From the NCBI RefSeq assembly GCF_003148565.1, contig NZ_QGGL01000006.1, positions 62,001 to 126,000 of the forward strand: a DNA stretch of 64,000 nt. Reading direction: 5' to 3'. Shown piece after piece: positions 33,859 to 41,639 of the stretch (positions are counted from its first letter, which is position 1; every line of letters begins with the position of its first letter). A program made the position numbers and the translations under genes. The DNA is from Tumebacillus permanentifrigoris. Lineage in GTDB: Bacteria; Bacillota; Bacilli; Tumebacillales; Tumebacillaceae. The notes under the pieces are model-generated. The model saw nothing but the letters and a program-made list of their open reading frames with translations. It ran no database searches and was not told the origin of the DNA.

Positions 33859-35343
33859 TTATCGTTTTACGCAACGGTATACCGTCGACGGGGAGTTGAC
33901 GCCCTTCAAGGTGATCGTGTGTTGCTCCGGCGTATACCCGTTGGCGAACATCACATCGCGAGCGGCCGCGTCTTGGCAGATCGCATCGGAGATCCAGACT
34001 TCACCGGCGCGCGCTTGGCCTTGCACGCGAGCGGCGAGGTTGACCGTCTGACCGAAGAAATCGATCGTCTCGTTGGCTTTGACGGCGAGCGCCGGGCCTG
34101 TATGCAACCCAATTTTCACCTCGAGGGTCGCATCAAGGTCGAGGCTGTCGTTCAAGTTCTTCATCTCGCGCACCATCTCCAGCGCTGCGGTCAAACCGTC
34201 AGCCGGCGTGGAGAAGGACGCCATGATCGCATCGCCCATCGTTTTCACCGTCGCCCCCGAATGTTGTGACACGACATCGGTGAGCAGGCGGAAATGGTCT
34301 TGGACGAGGCGATAGGCTTCCACATCGCCCGTTTTTTCATAGAGCGCTGTCGAGCCCTTGAGATCGGTGAACAGCACGGTCAAGTTGCTGAGTTTGAGAT
34401 TCATCCCGTTCGGCAAATTCTCGACGAGGAAGGTTTCGCGGAACTTCTGGTTGTTCAGGAGCATTTTGCCCGAGAGGAACGGCAGGGCTGTCATCTGCTC
34501 CTTTTCGTCGGATGCATGACAGTCCATCTCCAGATGGTTGGTGTACATCAAGGTACAAGCGATCTGGTTCGAGTCGCGGTTGTGCAGGAGGATCTCGACC
34601 GGGCCGGCCGCAAGTTCGATCAGTTCTGGGAGTAGGCCATTGGCGGTCAATTCCACTTCGATCGTCTGCGGGCGCTCCTGCTGTTCGTCGGTAAATTGGA
34701 TATGGCACATCGAATGCTTGTCGAGGCTGGCGATGCGATACAACTCACCGGGGGCACCGTTCAGATGGGTGGCGGCGGTGCGATGCGGTGGTACGACCGT
34801 GAAGCTTTTAAACGCCTTGCCTTGGATGTAGTCCATCATGTATTGAGGACGGATGAAGTTCTGCGAGAAAAAGTAGCGCAGATAGCTGTTATGGTCGGCG
34901 AAGGGATCGATCTGCAAGTCCTGAACCGCTGGGTGCAGATTAAACGAAACTTCCACATAGTTGTCAAGTTCTGTCTCCACATCTACATCACAGAGCGTAC
35001 AGCGGAACGTGTCACCCATCGCGATCTGGTTCAGCGAGTTATAGGTATGCTCGACACAACTGCACATCGGACAGATCAGGTTCCAGTCCAATTCGAACAG
35101 TCCGACCTTCGTCCCGTAGATGAAGAGATTGAGGACGCGAGCAGGGTCTAGCTCATGTGTCGCGGCGAATCGCAACGGATTGATTCGGAACAGGTCCCAA
35201 CTGTCCAGTCCTTCCAAGATCTCCCCAAATCGGTACAACAGTTCCTCGTCTTGCAGTTCAAATTGTGTGCGGATCTCTTCGATTTTGCTCCAAAGTATCG
35301 TCATGGTAGCCTTCATCTCGGTTGTCCAACTCCCTCTCCCCAT
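33859..35343 (-). CDS. Class III adenylate cyclase with DUF5939-type N-terminus
   Basis: 494 residues. The cyclase domain (about 318-494) has metal-binding Asp near 327 (VLFTDLKGST) and 371 (KTMGDAIMASF). Adenine-specifying Lys ~367 and Asp ~428 (IDFFGQTVN) and transition-state Asn ~435 and Arg ~439 (VNLAARV) are present, so it should make cAMP. Upstream is a DUF5939-type region with a four-cysteine zinc knuckle (CPMC ~91-94, CTLC ~115-118). cAMP signalling is unusual in Firmicutes. The start is ATG 35343 with GGAG six bases upstream; later in-frame ATGs exist at 35316 and 35304. Confidence 0.88.
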   Translation of the reverse strand: MGRGSWTTEMKATMTILWSKIEEIRTQFELQDEELLYRFGEILEGLDSWDLFRINPLRFAATHELDPARVLNLFIYGTKVGLFELDWNLICPMCSCVEHTYNSLNQIAMGDTFRCTLCDVDVETELDNYVEVSFNLHPAVQDLQIDPFADHNSYLRYFFSQNFIRPQYMMDYIQGKAFKSFTVVPPHRTAATHLNGAPGELYRIASLDKHSMCHIQFTDEQQERPQTIEVELTANGLLPELIELAAGPVEILLHNRDSNQIACTLMYTNHLEMDCHASDEKEQMTALPFLSGKMLLNNQKFRETFLVENLPNGMNLKLSNLTVLFTDLKGSTALYEKTGDVEAYRLVQDHFRLLTDVVSQHSGATVKTMGDAIMASFSTPADGLTAALEMVREMKNLNDSLDLDATLEVKIGLHTGPALAVKANETIDFFGQTVNLAARVQGQARAGEVWISDAICQDAAARDVMFANGYTPEQHTITLKGVNSPSTVYRCVKR

Positions 35344-35463
35344 TTGTAACTCCGATCATACCTTGTTTTTTAGTTCGTTTCCACATTCAAGTCCTTACGA
35401 TCGGCGTGATTTTTCATTCTTTTGTTCTACACATCATGAATGAATTGTAACATATGAAACTAA

Positions 35464-35610
35464 AAAAGGGAGAAGCGGACAAAGACCGATACCTACCGTT
35501 TGTTGCATGAACACGGCAGTCATGAGGCAATCTTGCGAGAGGTCTACCAAGTCGCATTTAGTTTAAAACCTCATACAATTTGTTTTTTAGTATTACTTCA
35601 CAGTTTATAG
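35464..35610 (+). pseudogene. Possible decayed coding remnant in a gene-poor stretch
   Basis: The 400 bases from 35344 to 35750 hold no confident gene. One frame (35464-35610) is open for 48 codons and reads like protein in its centre (DTYRLLHEHGSHEAILREVY), then decays into AT-rich sequence before a stop. There is no start codon with a ribosome site and no recognised family. It may be the tail of a lost gene or a chance frame. Confidence 0.25.
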
Positions 35611-35637
35611 TTACTATTAGTGTATTTAATAATATTC

Positions 35638-35667
35638 TTGACAGCCTCGATGGCCTAATTGTATGAT
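35638..35667 (+). promoter_or_regulatory. SigA-type promoter of the maltose-type ABC importer
   Basis: Consensus TTGACA (35638-35643), an 18-bp spacer, and TATGAT (35662-35667). It is the strongest vegetative promoter I see in the window. The binding-protein gene starts 84 bp downstream. Confidence 0.7.
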
Positions 35668-35682
35668 TTGGGAGGAATACCT

Positions 35683-35721
35683 GTGAAATCGTTTGCATCT
35701 CATGATTTTAGAGAGAAATAG
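35683..35721 (+). CDS. Possible 12-codon leader ORF ahead of the sugar-binding protein
   Basis: GGGAGG (35670-35675) is followed after 7 bases by GTG and an open frame of 12 codons (MKSFASHDFREK) ending in TAG. It lies between the promoter and the binding-protein start. The ribosome site is better spaced than that of the binding protein itself. It could be a leader peptide or upstream ORF tuning expression, or a chance frame. Confidence 0.35.
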   Translation: MKSFASHDFREK

Positions 35722-35750
35722 TTTGACAGTAGAGAGGGGACATGTGAGAG

Positions 35751-37040
35751 ATGAAGGACTGGAAGAAAATCACCACAGCAGGCCTTGCAACCATGATGGC
35801 AGTAACGATGGTGGGCTGCTCGAGCACCAAGGAATCGGACAAAAGCACGACCGACACCGCTACCAAGGAAAAGGTAAAACTCGTCTTCGCACGCGGCAAG
35901 GACTCCACTGGCGCTTCGACCAAACTGGTTGACGCGTTCAAAAAGTCGCATCCGGACATCGATGTTGAACTGCGTGAGATGCCGTCCGATAGTAACCAAT
36001 CGCATGACCAATACGTAACGATGTTCTCGGCAAAGTCTGCTGAAATCGACGTGTTCGACCTCGACGTCATCTGGCCGGCAGAATTCGCGCAAGCAGGCTA
36101 CCTGCTTCCGCTCGACCGTTTCATCCAACAAGACAGCATCAAAACCGATGATTACATCAAAGGCGCGTACACCGCTGGTAGCTTCAACGGCCAACAATGG
36201 ACGATGCCGAAATTTATCGATACAGGTCTGCTGTTCTACCGCACCGACCTCGTGAAGGAAGTTCCGAAGACTTGGGATGACCTGATCAAAGTTGCCAAGG
36301 CTACCAAAGGCCAAGGCGGCACCCAGTTCGGCTACCTGATGCAAGCGAAGCAATACGAAGGCATCGTCTGTAACTTCGTTGAGTTCGCAGCATCCTACGG
36401 CGGCAAAATCGTCGATGACAAAGGCCAAGTTGTCATCAACAACCCGGGCACGATCAAGGGCCTGAGCAAGATGATCGAAGTGGCGAAGTCCGACTTCGTT
36501 CCGAGCAACATCACCACCTTCACCGAGCAAGAATCGCACACCGCGTTCCTCGAAGGCCAAGCTCCGATGATCCGCAACTGGCCGTACCAGTACGCGATGG
36601 CACAAGATCCGAAGCAATCGAAGATCGTCGACAAGATCGGCGTCGCTCCGCTTCCGGCAGGCGATGCAGGCTCCGCGGCAACGCTGGGCGGCTGGTTGGC
36701 AGGCATCAACAAGAACTCCAAGCATCCGAAGGAAGCTTGGGAATTCCTGAAGTTCATGACTGGCAAGGAAGGGCAAAAAATCACCGCGATCGACGGCGGT
36801 TCCGCTCCGACCTACCTGCCGGAATACGATGATGCAGACGTCCAAAAAGCGTCCCCGCTGTTTGCGAACAAGGACTTTGTCAACGGGATCTCCAAAGCGG
36901 TTCCGCGCCCGACCTCGCCGCAATACTCCAAGATCTCTGAAGTCATCCAAATCGAAGTTTCCAAGGCGATCGCAGGTCAAGAGACTGCTGAACAAGCCGT
37001 TCAAGCGATGGAAACCAAGATGAAAGAGATCGTAAAATAG
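35751..37040 (+). CDS. Sugar-binding lipoprotein of an ABC importer (maltose/trehalose type)
   Basis: 429 residues. The signal peptide ends in lipobox MVGC (Cys near 23), then a Ser/Thr/Lys linker and a family 1 extracellular solute-binding protein. Motifs include VFARGKDSTGASTKLVDAFK, IDVFDLDVIWPAEFAQAGYL, YEGIVCNFVEFAASYGG and the late FMTGKEGQKITAIDGGSAP. The pattern fits binding proteins for trehalose, maltose or maltodextrin. The two permeases follow; the exact sugar is inferred from class and from the alpha-glucan genes 10 kb downstream. Confidence 0.88.
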   Translation: MKDWKKITTAGLATMMAVTMVGCSSTKESDKSTTDTATKEKVKLVFARGKDSTGASTKLVDAFKKSHPDIDVELREMPSDSNQSHDQYVTMFSAKSAEIDVFDLDVIWPAEFAQAGYLLPLDRFIQQDSIKTDDYIKGAYTAGSFNGQQWTMPKFIDTGLLFYRTDLVKEVPKTWDDLIKVAKATKGQGGTQFGYLMQAKQYEGIVCNFVEFAASYGGKIVDDKGQVVINNPGTIKGLSKMIEVAKSDFVPSNITTFTEQESHTAFLEGQAPMIRNWPYQYAMAQDPKQSKIVDKIGVAPLPAGDAGSAATLGGWLAGINKNSKHPKEAWEFLKFMTGKEGQKITAIDGGSAPTYLPEYDDADVQKASPLFANKDFVNGISKAVPRPTSPQYSKISEVIQIEVSKAIAGQETAEQAVQAMETKMKEIVK

Positions 37041-37123
37041 GCAATTGAATACCCTATAACACCTTGGAATGCTCCTCTGCCCGTCGGAGGGGCATTCATG
37101 GTATGCGGAAGTGGTGAGAACAC

Positions 37124-38425
37124 ATGGCAAAAAAACGCCTGTCTGAGAAACAGGCCGGGTATCTGATGGTGTTCCCTGCGCTGCTGATCATCCTCGTGAT
37201 TGCGATCTGGCCGGTCGTCCGTTCGTTCTGGATCTCGCTCTACGACGTGCGGTTGAACGATCCGACCAAGTCGCAAATCCACAGCAGCTATGGGATCGAC
37301 CTGGAGCGCTACGCCAACGGCTTCCCGCTCTTGAAGTCGAACATCACCAAGGAAAGCCAGGAAGTAGAACCGCCGGTCGCCAAGACGTTGGATGCAGTGA
37401 TGCAGTCGATTCAATCGGCCGACCAAGAACTTCGTCAAGACCAGAAGTTTGCAGATCAGTACAAGCAAGTAGACGATCTCCTGTTTGACTACAAACCTGT
37501 CCCAGAGGACCTCAAGTTTTTCGATGCGGACAAGCAAAAAGCAGAGAAACTCAAGCAAACCTTGCAAGATGCGGACAAGCAATTGCTCGATCTCGCCAAT
37601 AACAAGCAACTCAAACACCCGGACGACGTGCTCGGCGTCGTGCGCGGGATGGAAGGCTCGATCATCGAGCCGAACTTTGTCGGATTGGCGTACTACAAGC
37701 AATTCCTCAGCGACTCGCGGATGTGGTCCTCGCTTGGCAACACCGCGCTGTTCACCGTCGTGTCTGTCGTGTTCGAATTGGTGCTCGGTCTCTGGATTGC
37801 CGTGCTGATCAACAAGCAGTTCGTCGGACGCGGGTTGGTGCGGGCAGCGGTGCTGATCCCGTGGGCGATCCCGACGGTCATCTCGGCCTTGATGTGGAAA
37901 TTCATGTACGACGGGCAGAATGGCATCTTGTCCCATCTGATGTGGCAAGTCGGTCTGATCTCCGACCCCGCAGTTCTGCTCACCACCAAGGCGGGCGCGA
38001 TGTTCTCCACCATTTTTGCCGATGTCTGGAAAACCACGCCGTTCATGGCGTTGCTGCTGTTTGCAGGTCTTCAAACCGTTCCGGAGTCGCTGTATGAGGC
38101 GGCCGAGGTGGACGGGGCGACGAAAGCTCAGCAATTCTGGCGCATCACATTGCCGATGCTCAAATCCTCGATTATGGTCGCGCTCTTGTTCCGTACACTC
38201 GACGCGTTCCGCGTGTTCGACCTGATCTACGTGCTGACTGGCGGGGGTCCGGCGAACTCGACGGAAACGATTTCGATCTACGCGTACAAGACGATGTTCG
38301 CACAGATGGAATTCGGCGCGGGTTCTGCGCTGTCTGTCCTCGTCTTCCTCTGCGTCGCGCTGATCTCGATGGGCTACATCAAAATCCTCGGCGCCGACTT
38401 GCTCGGCGACAACAGCGGGAAGTAA
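37124..38425 (+). CDS. MalF-type sugar ABC permease with large periplasmic-side insertion
   Basis: 433 residues, against ~290 for ordinary Firmicute sugar permeases. After the first transmembrane helix (LMVFPALLIILVIAIWPVV) an insertion of about 140 residues (~45-190) is rich in Lys/Asp/Gln and predicted helical (QSIQSADQELRQDQKFAD, KQKAEKLKQTLQDADKQ). The remaining helices then follow with the EAA loop YEAAEVDGATKAQQFWRI near 325. E. coli MalF has a comparable P2 loop that touches the binding protein. This loop may do the same, but its sequence looks unrelated. Confidence 0.9.
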   Translation: MAKKRLSEKQAGYLMVFPALLIILVIAIWPVVRSFWISLYDVRLNDPTKSQIHSSYGIDLERYANGFPLLKSNITKESQEVEPPVAKTLDAVMQSIQSADQELRQDQKFADQYKQVDDLLFDYKPVPEDLKFFDADKQKAEKLKQTLQDADKQLLDLANNKQLKHPDDVLGVVRGMEGSIIEPNFVGLAYYKQFLSDSRMWSSLGNTALFTVVSVVFELVLGLWIAVLINKQFVGRGLVRAAVLIPWAIPTVISALMWKFMYDGQNGILSHLMWQVGLISDPAVLLTTKAGAMFSTIFADVWKTTPFMALLLFAGLQTVPESLYEAAEVDGATKAQQFWRITLPMLKSSIMVALLFRTLDAFRVFDLIYVLTGGGPANSTETISIYAYKTMFAQMEFGAGSALSVLVFLCVALISMGYIKILGADLLGDNSGK

Positions 38426-38437
38426 GGGGGAAGGACG

Positions 38438-39265
38438 ATGCAGAAAAAAGCAGGGCCGTTGTTCTATGTGTTCCTGATCGGTTTCTTATTTGTAGTCATG
38501 TTCCCGTTCCTCTGGCAATTGCTGGCGTCGCTCAAGCCGCCGGGCGAGTTGTTCGGGGCGAACGCCTTCAACATCTTCATCCAGAGTCCGACTGCGGACA
38601 ACTACAACCGCGTCTTCACCCAGCGTCCGTTTGGCACCTACTTGTGGAATTCCTTCGCAGTGGCATCGCTGACTACGCTGTACGCACTCATCATCTCTGT
38701 GTTCGCGGGCTATGCGATCGCGTGGCTGAACTTCCGAGGCAAGACGATCATCCTCGGGGTCGTGCTCGCCGTCTCGATGTTCCCACAGATCGCGACGATC
38801 TCACCGATCTTCCTGTTCTTGCAGTCGGTAGGGCTGACGAACTCTTGGTTGGGTCTGATCATTCCGTATACCACGTTTGCACTGCCGTTGGCGATCTGGA
38901 ACTTGACGATCTTCTTCCGCAAGTTACCGCTCGATCTCGCCGAAGCAGCCAAAATGGACGGGGCTTCGATCATGCAGACCATGTTCAAGGTCTTCCTGCC
39001 GCTGGCACTGCCAGGGGTGTTCACCACAGCGATTCTCGTGTTCATCGCCGCGTGGAACGAGTTCCTGTTCGCGCTGACGATCAACACGCAGGAATCGATG
39101 AAGACCGTACCGGTCGGCATCGCGATGTTCCAAGGCCAGTACACACTGCCTTGGGGTGAAATCTCCGCTGCGTCGATCGTGGTCACCGTACCGCTCGTGA
39201 TCATGGTCTTGATCTTCCAACGCCGCATCGTTTCCGGTTTGACCTCCGGTGCGGTCAAGGAATAG
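38438..39265 (+). CDS. MalG-type sugar ABC permease
   Basis: 275 residues with six transmembrane helices and the EAA loop LAEAAKMDGASIMQTMFKV, which couples to the ATPase. It starts 12 bp after the other permease behind AAGGGGG. No ATPase gene is in the operon; Firmicute importers of this class often share MsmX-type ATPases encoded elsewhere. Confidence 0.92.
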   Translation: MQKKAGPLFYVFLIGFLFVVMFPFLWQLLASLKPPGELFGANAFNIFIQSPTADNYNRVFTQRPFGTYLWNSFAVASLTTLYALIISVFAGYAIAWLNFRGKTIILGVVLAVSMFPQIATISPIFLFLQSVGLTNSWLGLIIPYTTFALPLAIWNLTIFFRKLPLDLAEAAKMDGASIMQTMFKVFLPLALPGVFTTAILVFIAAWNEFLFALTINTQESMKTVPVGIAMFQGQYTLPWGEISAASIVVTVPLVIMVLIFQRRIVSGLTSGAVKE

Positions 39266-39283
39266 CCTCGCATGTGGCAAAAG

Positions 39284-39322
39284 AGTCTCCGTTGCGCCTC
39301 GGCGCTCGGAGGCTTTTTTTTG
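39284..39322 (+). terminator. Terminator of the sugar importer operon
   Basis: GTCTCCG pairs with CGGAGGC (one G-T pair) around an inner GCGCC/GGCGC stem, then T8. Confidence 0.8.
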
Positions 39323-39399
39323 TGTAACGATGTGTAAATTTGCCGACTACATAGTAAAATGAGAATAAGAACTATTTATGCGGAAGTGAGGGACAAGAC

Positions 39400-40275
39400 A
39401 TGTCACTGCGATTGCACCGCACGCAGGAGAAAAAAGGCCGTGCGCTCGCCGTGCTGCTGCACGGCCTCGGCGCACCGGAGACATGGGCGGAATGGGAGCC
39501 CTTGTTGGCGCAAGATCCGCAGTTGGCGGATGTGGACGTGGCGCTGGCACGCTATGATACGGCACACCTCGTCAACGGCTTGTTCGGCGGGATCACCGGG
39601 GTCTTGAAACTGTTCAAGCGGGAAGTGACGCTCAGCCGGGAACAAGTGACGGACATCGCCACACTGGCACTGGAACTCAAGCGCGAACTGGACTCGCGCG
39701 AGTACCGCCACTATGACAAGATCGTGTTGATCGGGCACAGCATGGGTGGTCTGGTCGGCATCCACTACCTGTTGCAAGAGATCGAGAACAACGTCCCGCT
39801 GCGGGTCGGCGGCTACATCTCGCTCGCCACGCCGTTCAACGGGGCGGCGCTGGCGCAGTACAACAAACTGTTGGAGTGGGTGAACCACAACGTTCAGATT
39901 CAAGAATTGCGCCCGAACCACAAGTTTCTGGACGACACGATCCGGCTGTGGATGAAGCATCACGCCGTACCTGTGATGAACAGCGTGCAGTTCCGCTTCT
40001 GCTACGGGCAGACGGACGAGATCGTCGAGGCGACCAGTGCGATCCCGCATGTGGTGGCATCGCGATGGACGGGGAGCACACCGCTGCCAGGCGATCACGG
40101 CGGAATCCTCAGTGTGGCGGACGGACAGCAGAGTTTGGCGTACATCCAAGTGCGCGACCACATCCTCGACGTGGTCGACCTGCTCTCGCCCGCGACGGCA
40201 CACAGAACAGACACCACGACGCCTACGAACGTCGTGTCTTTCCAAGACCGCACCAACGTCCGCGCAAACCCCTAG
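39400..40275 (+). CDS. Alpha/beta-hydrolase (lipase-like), first gene of an SMC-linked cassette
   Basis: This 291-residue serine hydrolase has HGLG (21-24) for the oxyanion hole, nucleophile Ser114 in GHSMGG, a likely acid Asp near 206 (YGQTDEIV) and His near 233 (PGDHGGIL). The fold suits lipid or ester substrates (DUF676/PGAP1-like lipases). No signal peptide, so it acts in the cytoplasm. It is followed after 47 bp by a zinc-ribbon protein, a small protein and an SMC-like ATPase on the same strand. In such a setting it is probably the toxic effector of a defence module. GTGAGGG precedes the ATG. Confidence 0.82.
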   Translation: MSLRLHRTQEKKGRALAVLLHGLGAPETWAEWEPLLAQDPQLADVDVALARYDTAHLVNGLFGGITGVLKLFKREVTLSREQVTDIATLALELKRELDSREYRHYDKIVLIGHSMGGLVGIHYLLQEIENNVPLRVGGYISLATPFNGAALAQYNKLLEWVNHNVQIQELRPNHKFLDDTIRLWMKHHAVPVMNSVQFRFCYGQTDEIVEATSAIPHVVASRWTGSTPLPGDHGGILSVADGQQSLAYIQVRDHILDVVDLLSPATAHRTDTTTPTNVVSFQDRTNVRANP

Positions 40276-40277
40276 TC

Positions 40278-40314
40278 GTCCCACCGTCAGCCCGCGACAC
40301 CGGGGCGGTGGGAC
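40278..40314 (+). promoter_or_regulatory. Intergenic hairpin between hydrolase and zinc-ribbon genes
   Basis: GTCCCACCG (40278-40286) and CGGTGGGAC (40306-40314) form a perfect 9-bp stem. There is no T-tract, so it is not a standard terminator. It ends 9 bases before the next start and may hide its ribosome site or mark an mRNA-processing point. Confidence 0.45.
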
Positions 40315-40322
40315 AGAGGCAG

Positions 40323-41045
40323 GTGTCGGGCACAACGGCTGTTGCGAGCGGGACCTACGGATTTTTGGAGGAATACGCGGAGCATATGCGACGCTTTTTC
40401 ATCGGGCAGGCGCATGTGGGGGTACGAGATGACTTGCAACGTTCGATGGATGAAGTGGCACGCCGGATCGTGGAGATGGGCGAGGAGCGGTTTGCGGAGT
40501 ACTTGCAGCTGTACCGCTACTTGACGGGTGATGTGCAAGTTTCGTCGCCGCAGTTGGGGGTGCGGGACTTGTGGAAGTGGTTGTCGCTGATCCATCTGCT
40601 CGAACCGGAGTGGCAATTTACCGAGTCGGAGTACTCCAACCTCGAACTGCAAAGCGAGTTCATCCACTTGCTGTACTCGTTGCGGCAAGACCCGATGCGC
40701 GACCTCGTGTTCGATTTCGCGGAACGGATGGCAAAGGGGCACCATCGGCCGGTGTTTAAAACGCACGGCTTCCCGCGCCGGCTCGTGCTGGGCAACACCT
40801 ATCGAGAGGATGTGCGCGAGGATGACGACGAGAATTTGTGCGAGCATTGCCGTCCGGCCCAACAGGCTCCGCTGTTTCACCAGATCATCCCCGATATCGG
40901 ACACACCGACAGCCGGGGGATCTTGCAAGGGGTTGATCCGAACCGGGTTGGCGAGGTGCGGATCACCTGTCACGACTGCTTGCATGACGTGCGGACGTTG
41001 CCCGATCTCGACGCGATCTTGAAACGACTAGGAGAGGTGATCTAG
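40323..41045 (+). CDS. Unknown protein with C-terminal zinc ribbon, component of the SMC cassette
   Basis: 240 residues, no recognised family. The N-terminal half is helical (YGFLEEYAEHMRRFFIG, MDEVARRIVEMGEERFAEYL). The C-terminal part has two CxxC pairs about 48 residues apart (LCEHC and ITCHDC), a likely zinc ribbon. The start is uncertain: GTG 40323 gives the longest sensible protein, while ATG 40386 (MRRFFIG) follows GGAGG at 14 bases. The stop codon abuts the next ATG, so translation is coupled. Position two in the cassette suggests an adapter or sensor subunit. Confidence 0.7.
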   Translation: MSGTTAVASGTYGFLEEYAEHMRRFFIGQAHVGVRDDLQRSMDEVARRIVEMGEERFAEYLQLYRYLTGDVQVSSPQLGVRDLWKWLSLIHLLEPEWQFTESEYSNLELQSEFIHLLYSLRQDPMRDLVFDFAERMAKGHHRPVFKTHGFPRRLVLGNTYREDVREDDDENLCEHCRPAQQAPLFHQIIPDIGHTDSRGILQGVDPNRVGEVRITCHDCLHDVRTLPDLDAILKRLGEVI

Positions 41046-41639
41046 ATGGTGGACAGGCTGTGTGCGTTTCTGGAACAACAACCGGAGTTGGTGCCGCTGT
41101 CCGACCTCCGCTTGCGACATCTACAGGCGGTCTATGCGTCTCGACAACATCTGTTCGCCGTCGCCGGGTACGCGGGCGAGGTCGAACTGCTGCAGAATTG
41201 GAACCGTGCAGCCCATCAACTCGCGTTCAAAGTGCAGCGCAACATGCCGCTGGAACTCGATGCCCTGCGCTGGGACATGTACCTGCTCTTGTTCGTCGAT
41301 GCGGACGAAGTGTCGGCCGAGGTGCAAAAGCAGATCGAGAACAATCGCTTTTACTTCCGCAAGATCGTGCTGACCCGCGCCGACTTGGCGGAGGAGCTGT
41401 TGCGCGACCGCTTGCCGCTGTGGTTTGGCGATCAGCAAGCAGGGGCGCGTCCGACGGCGGTGTGGTTTGAGGAAGCGCAATTTCTGCGGAAGTTGGAAGA
41501 ATCGGTGGAGGAGGACGCGGCCAGGCAGTTGGGCGCGGACTTTTTTGCCAACGGGGTACAGGATGCGGACGAGCTGCTCCAGTTGTTGGGCGAAGCGGTG
41601 ACGACGGGAGGGGAGACGGATGCGGCTACAGGCGATTGA
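41046..41639 (+). CDS. Unknown 197-aa protein, middle component of the SMC cassette
   Basis: The gene starts on the base after the previous stop (AGGAGAGGTG ribosome site) and overlaps the SMC gene by 20 bp. The protein shows a mixed alpha/beta N-terminal half (WDMYLLLFVDADEVSAEVQ, NRFYFRKIVLTRADLAEELL) and an acidic helical tail (LEESVEEDAARQLGADFF). Small middle components encoded just before an SMC-like ATPase are typical of ABC-three-component and Lamassu systems, where they bridge ATPase and effector. I cannot identify it more closely by sequence. Confidence 0.7.
   Translation: MVDRLCAFLEQQPELVPLSDLRLRHLQAVYASRQHLFAVAGYAGEVELLQNWNRAAHQLAFKVQRNMPLELDALRWDMYLLLFVDADEVSAEVQKQIENNRFYFRKIVLTRADLAEELLRDRLPLWFGDQQAGARPTAVWFEEAQFLRKLEESVEEDAARQLGADFFANGVQDADELLQLLGEAVTTGGETDAATGD

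Noticed and set aside
35722-35727. Second TTGACA-like string just before the sugar-binding protein gene
   Set aside because: No -10 at a usable distance before the start codon; the promoter at 35638-35667 explains transcription.
39876-40300. Long reading of the zinc-ribbon gene extending back into the hydrolase gene
   Set aside because: The 5' part overlaps the hydrolase coding frame and is Arg/Pro/Gly-rich shadow sequence. The protein becomes ordinary only after about 40323.
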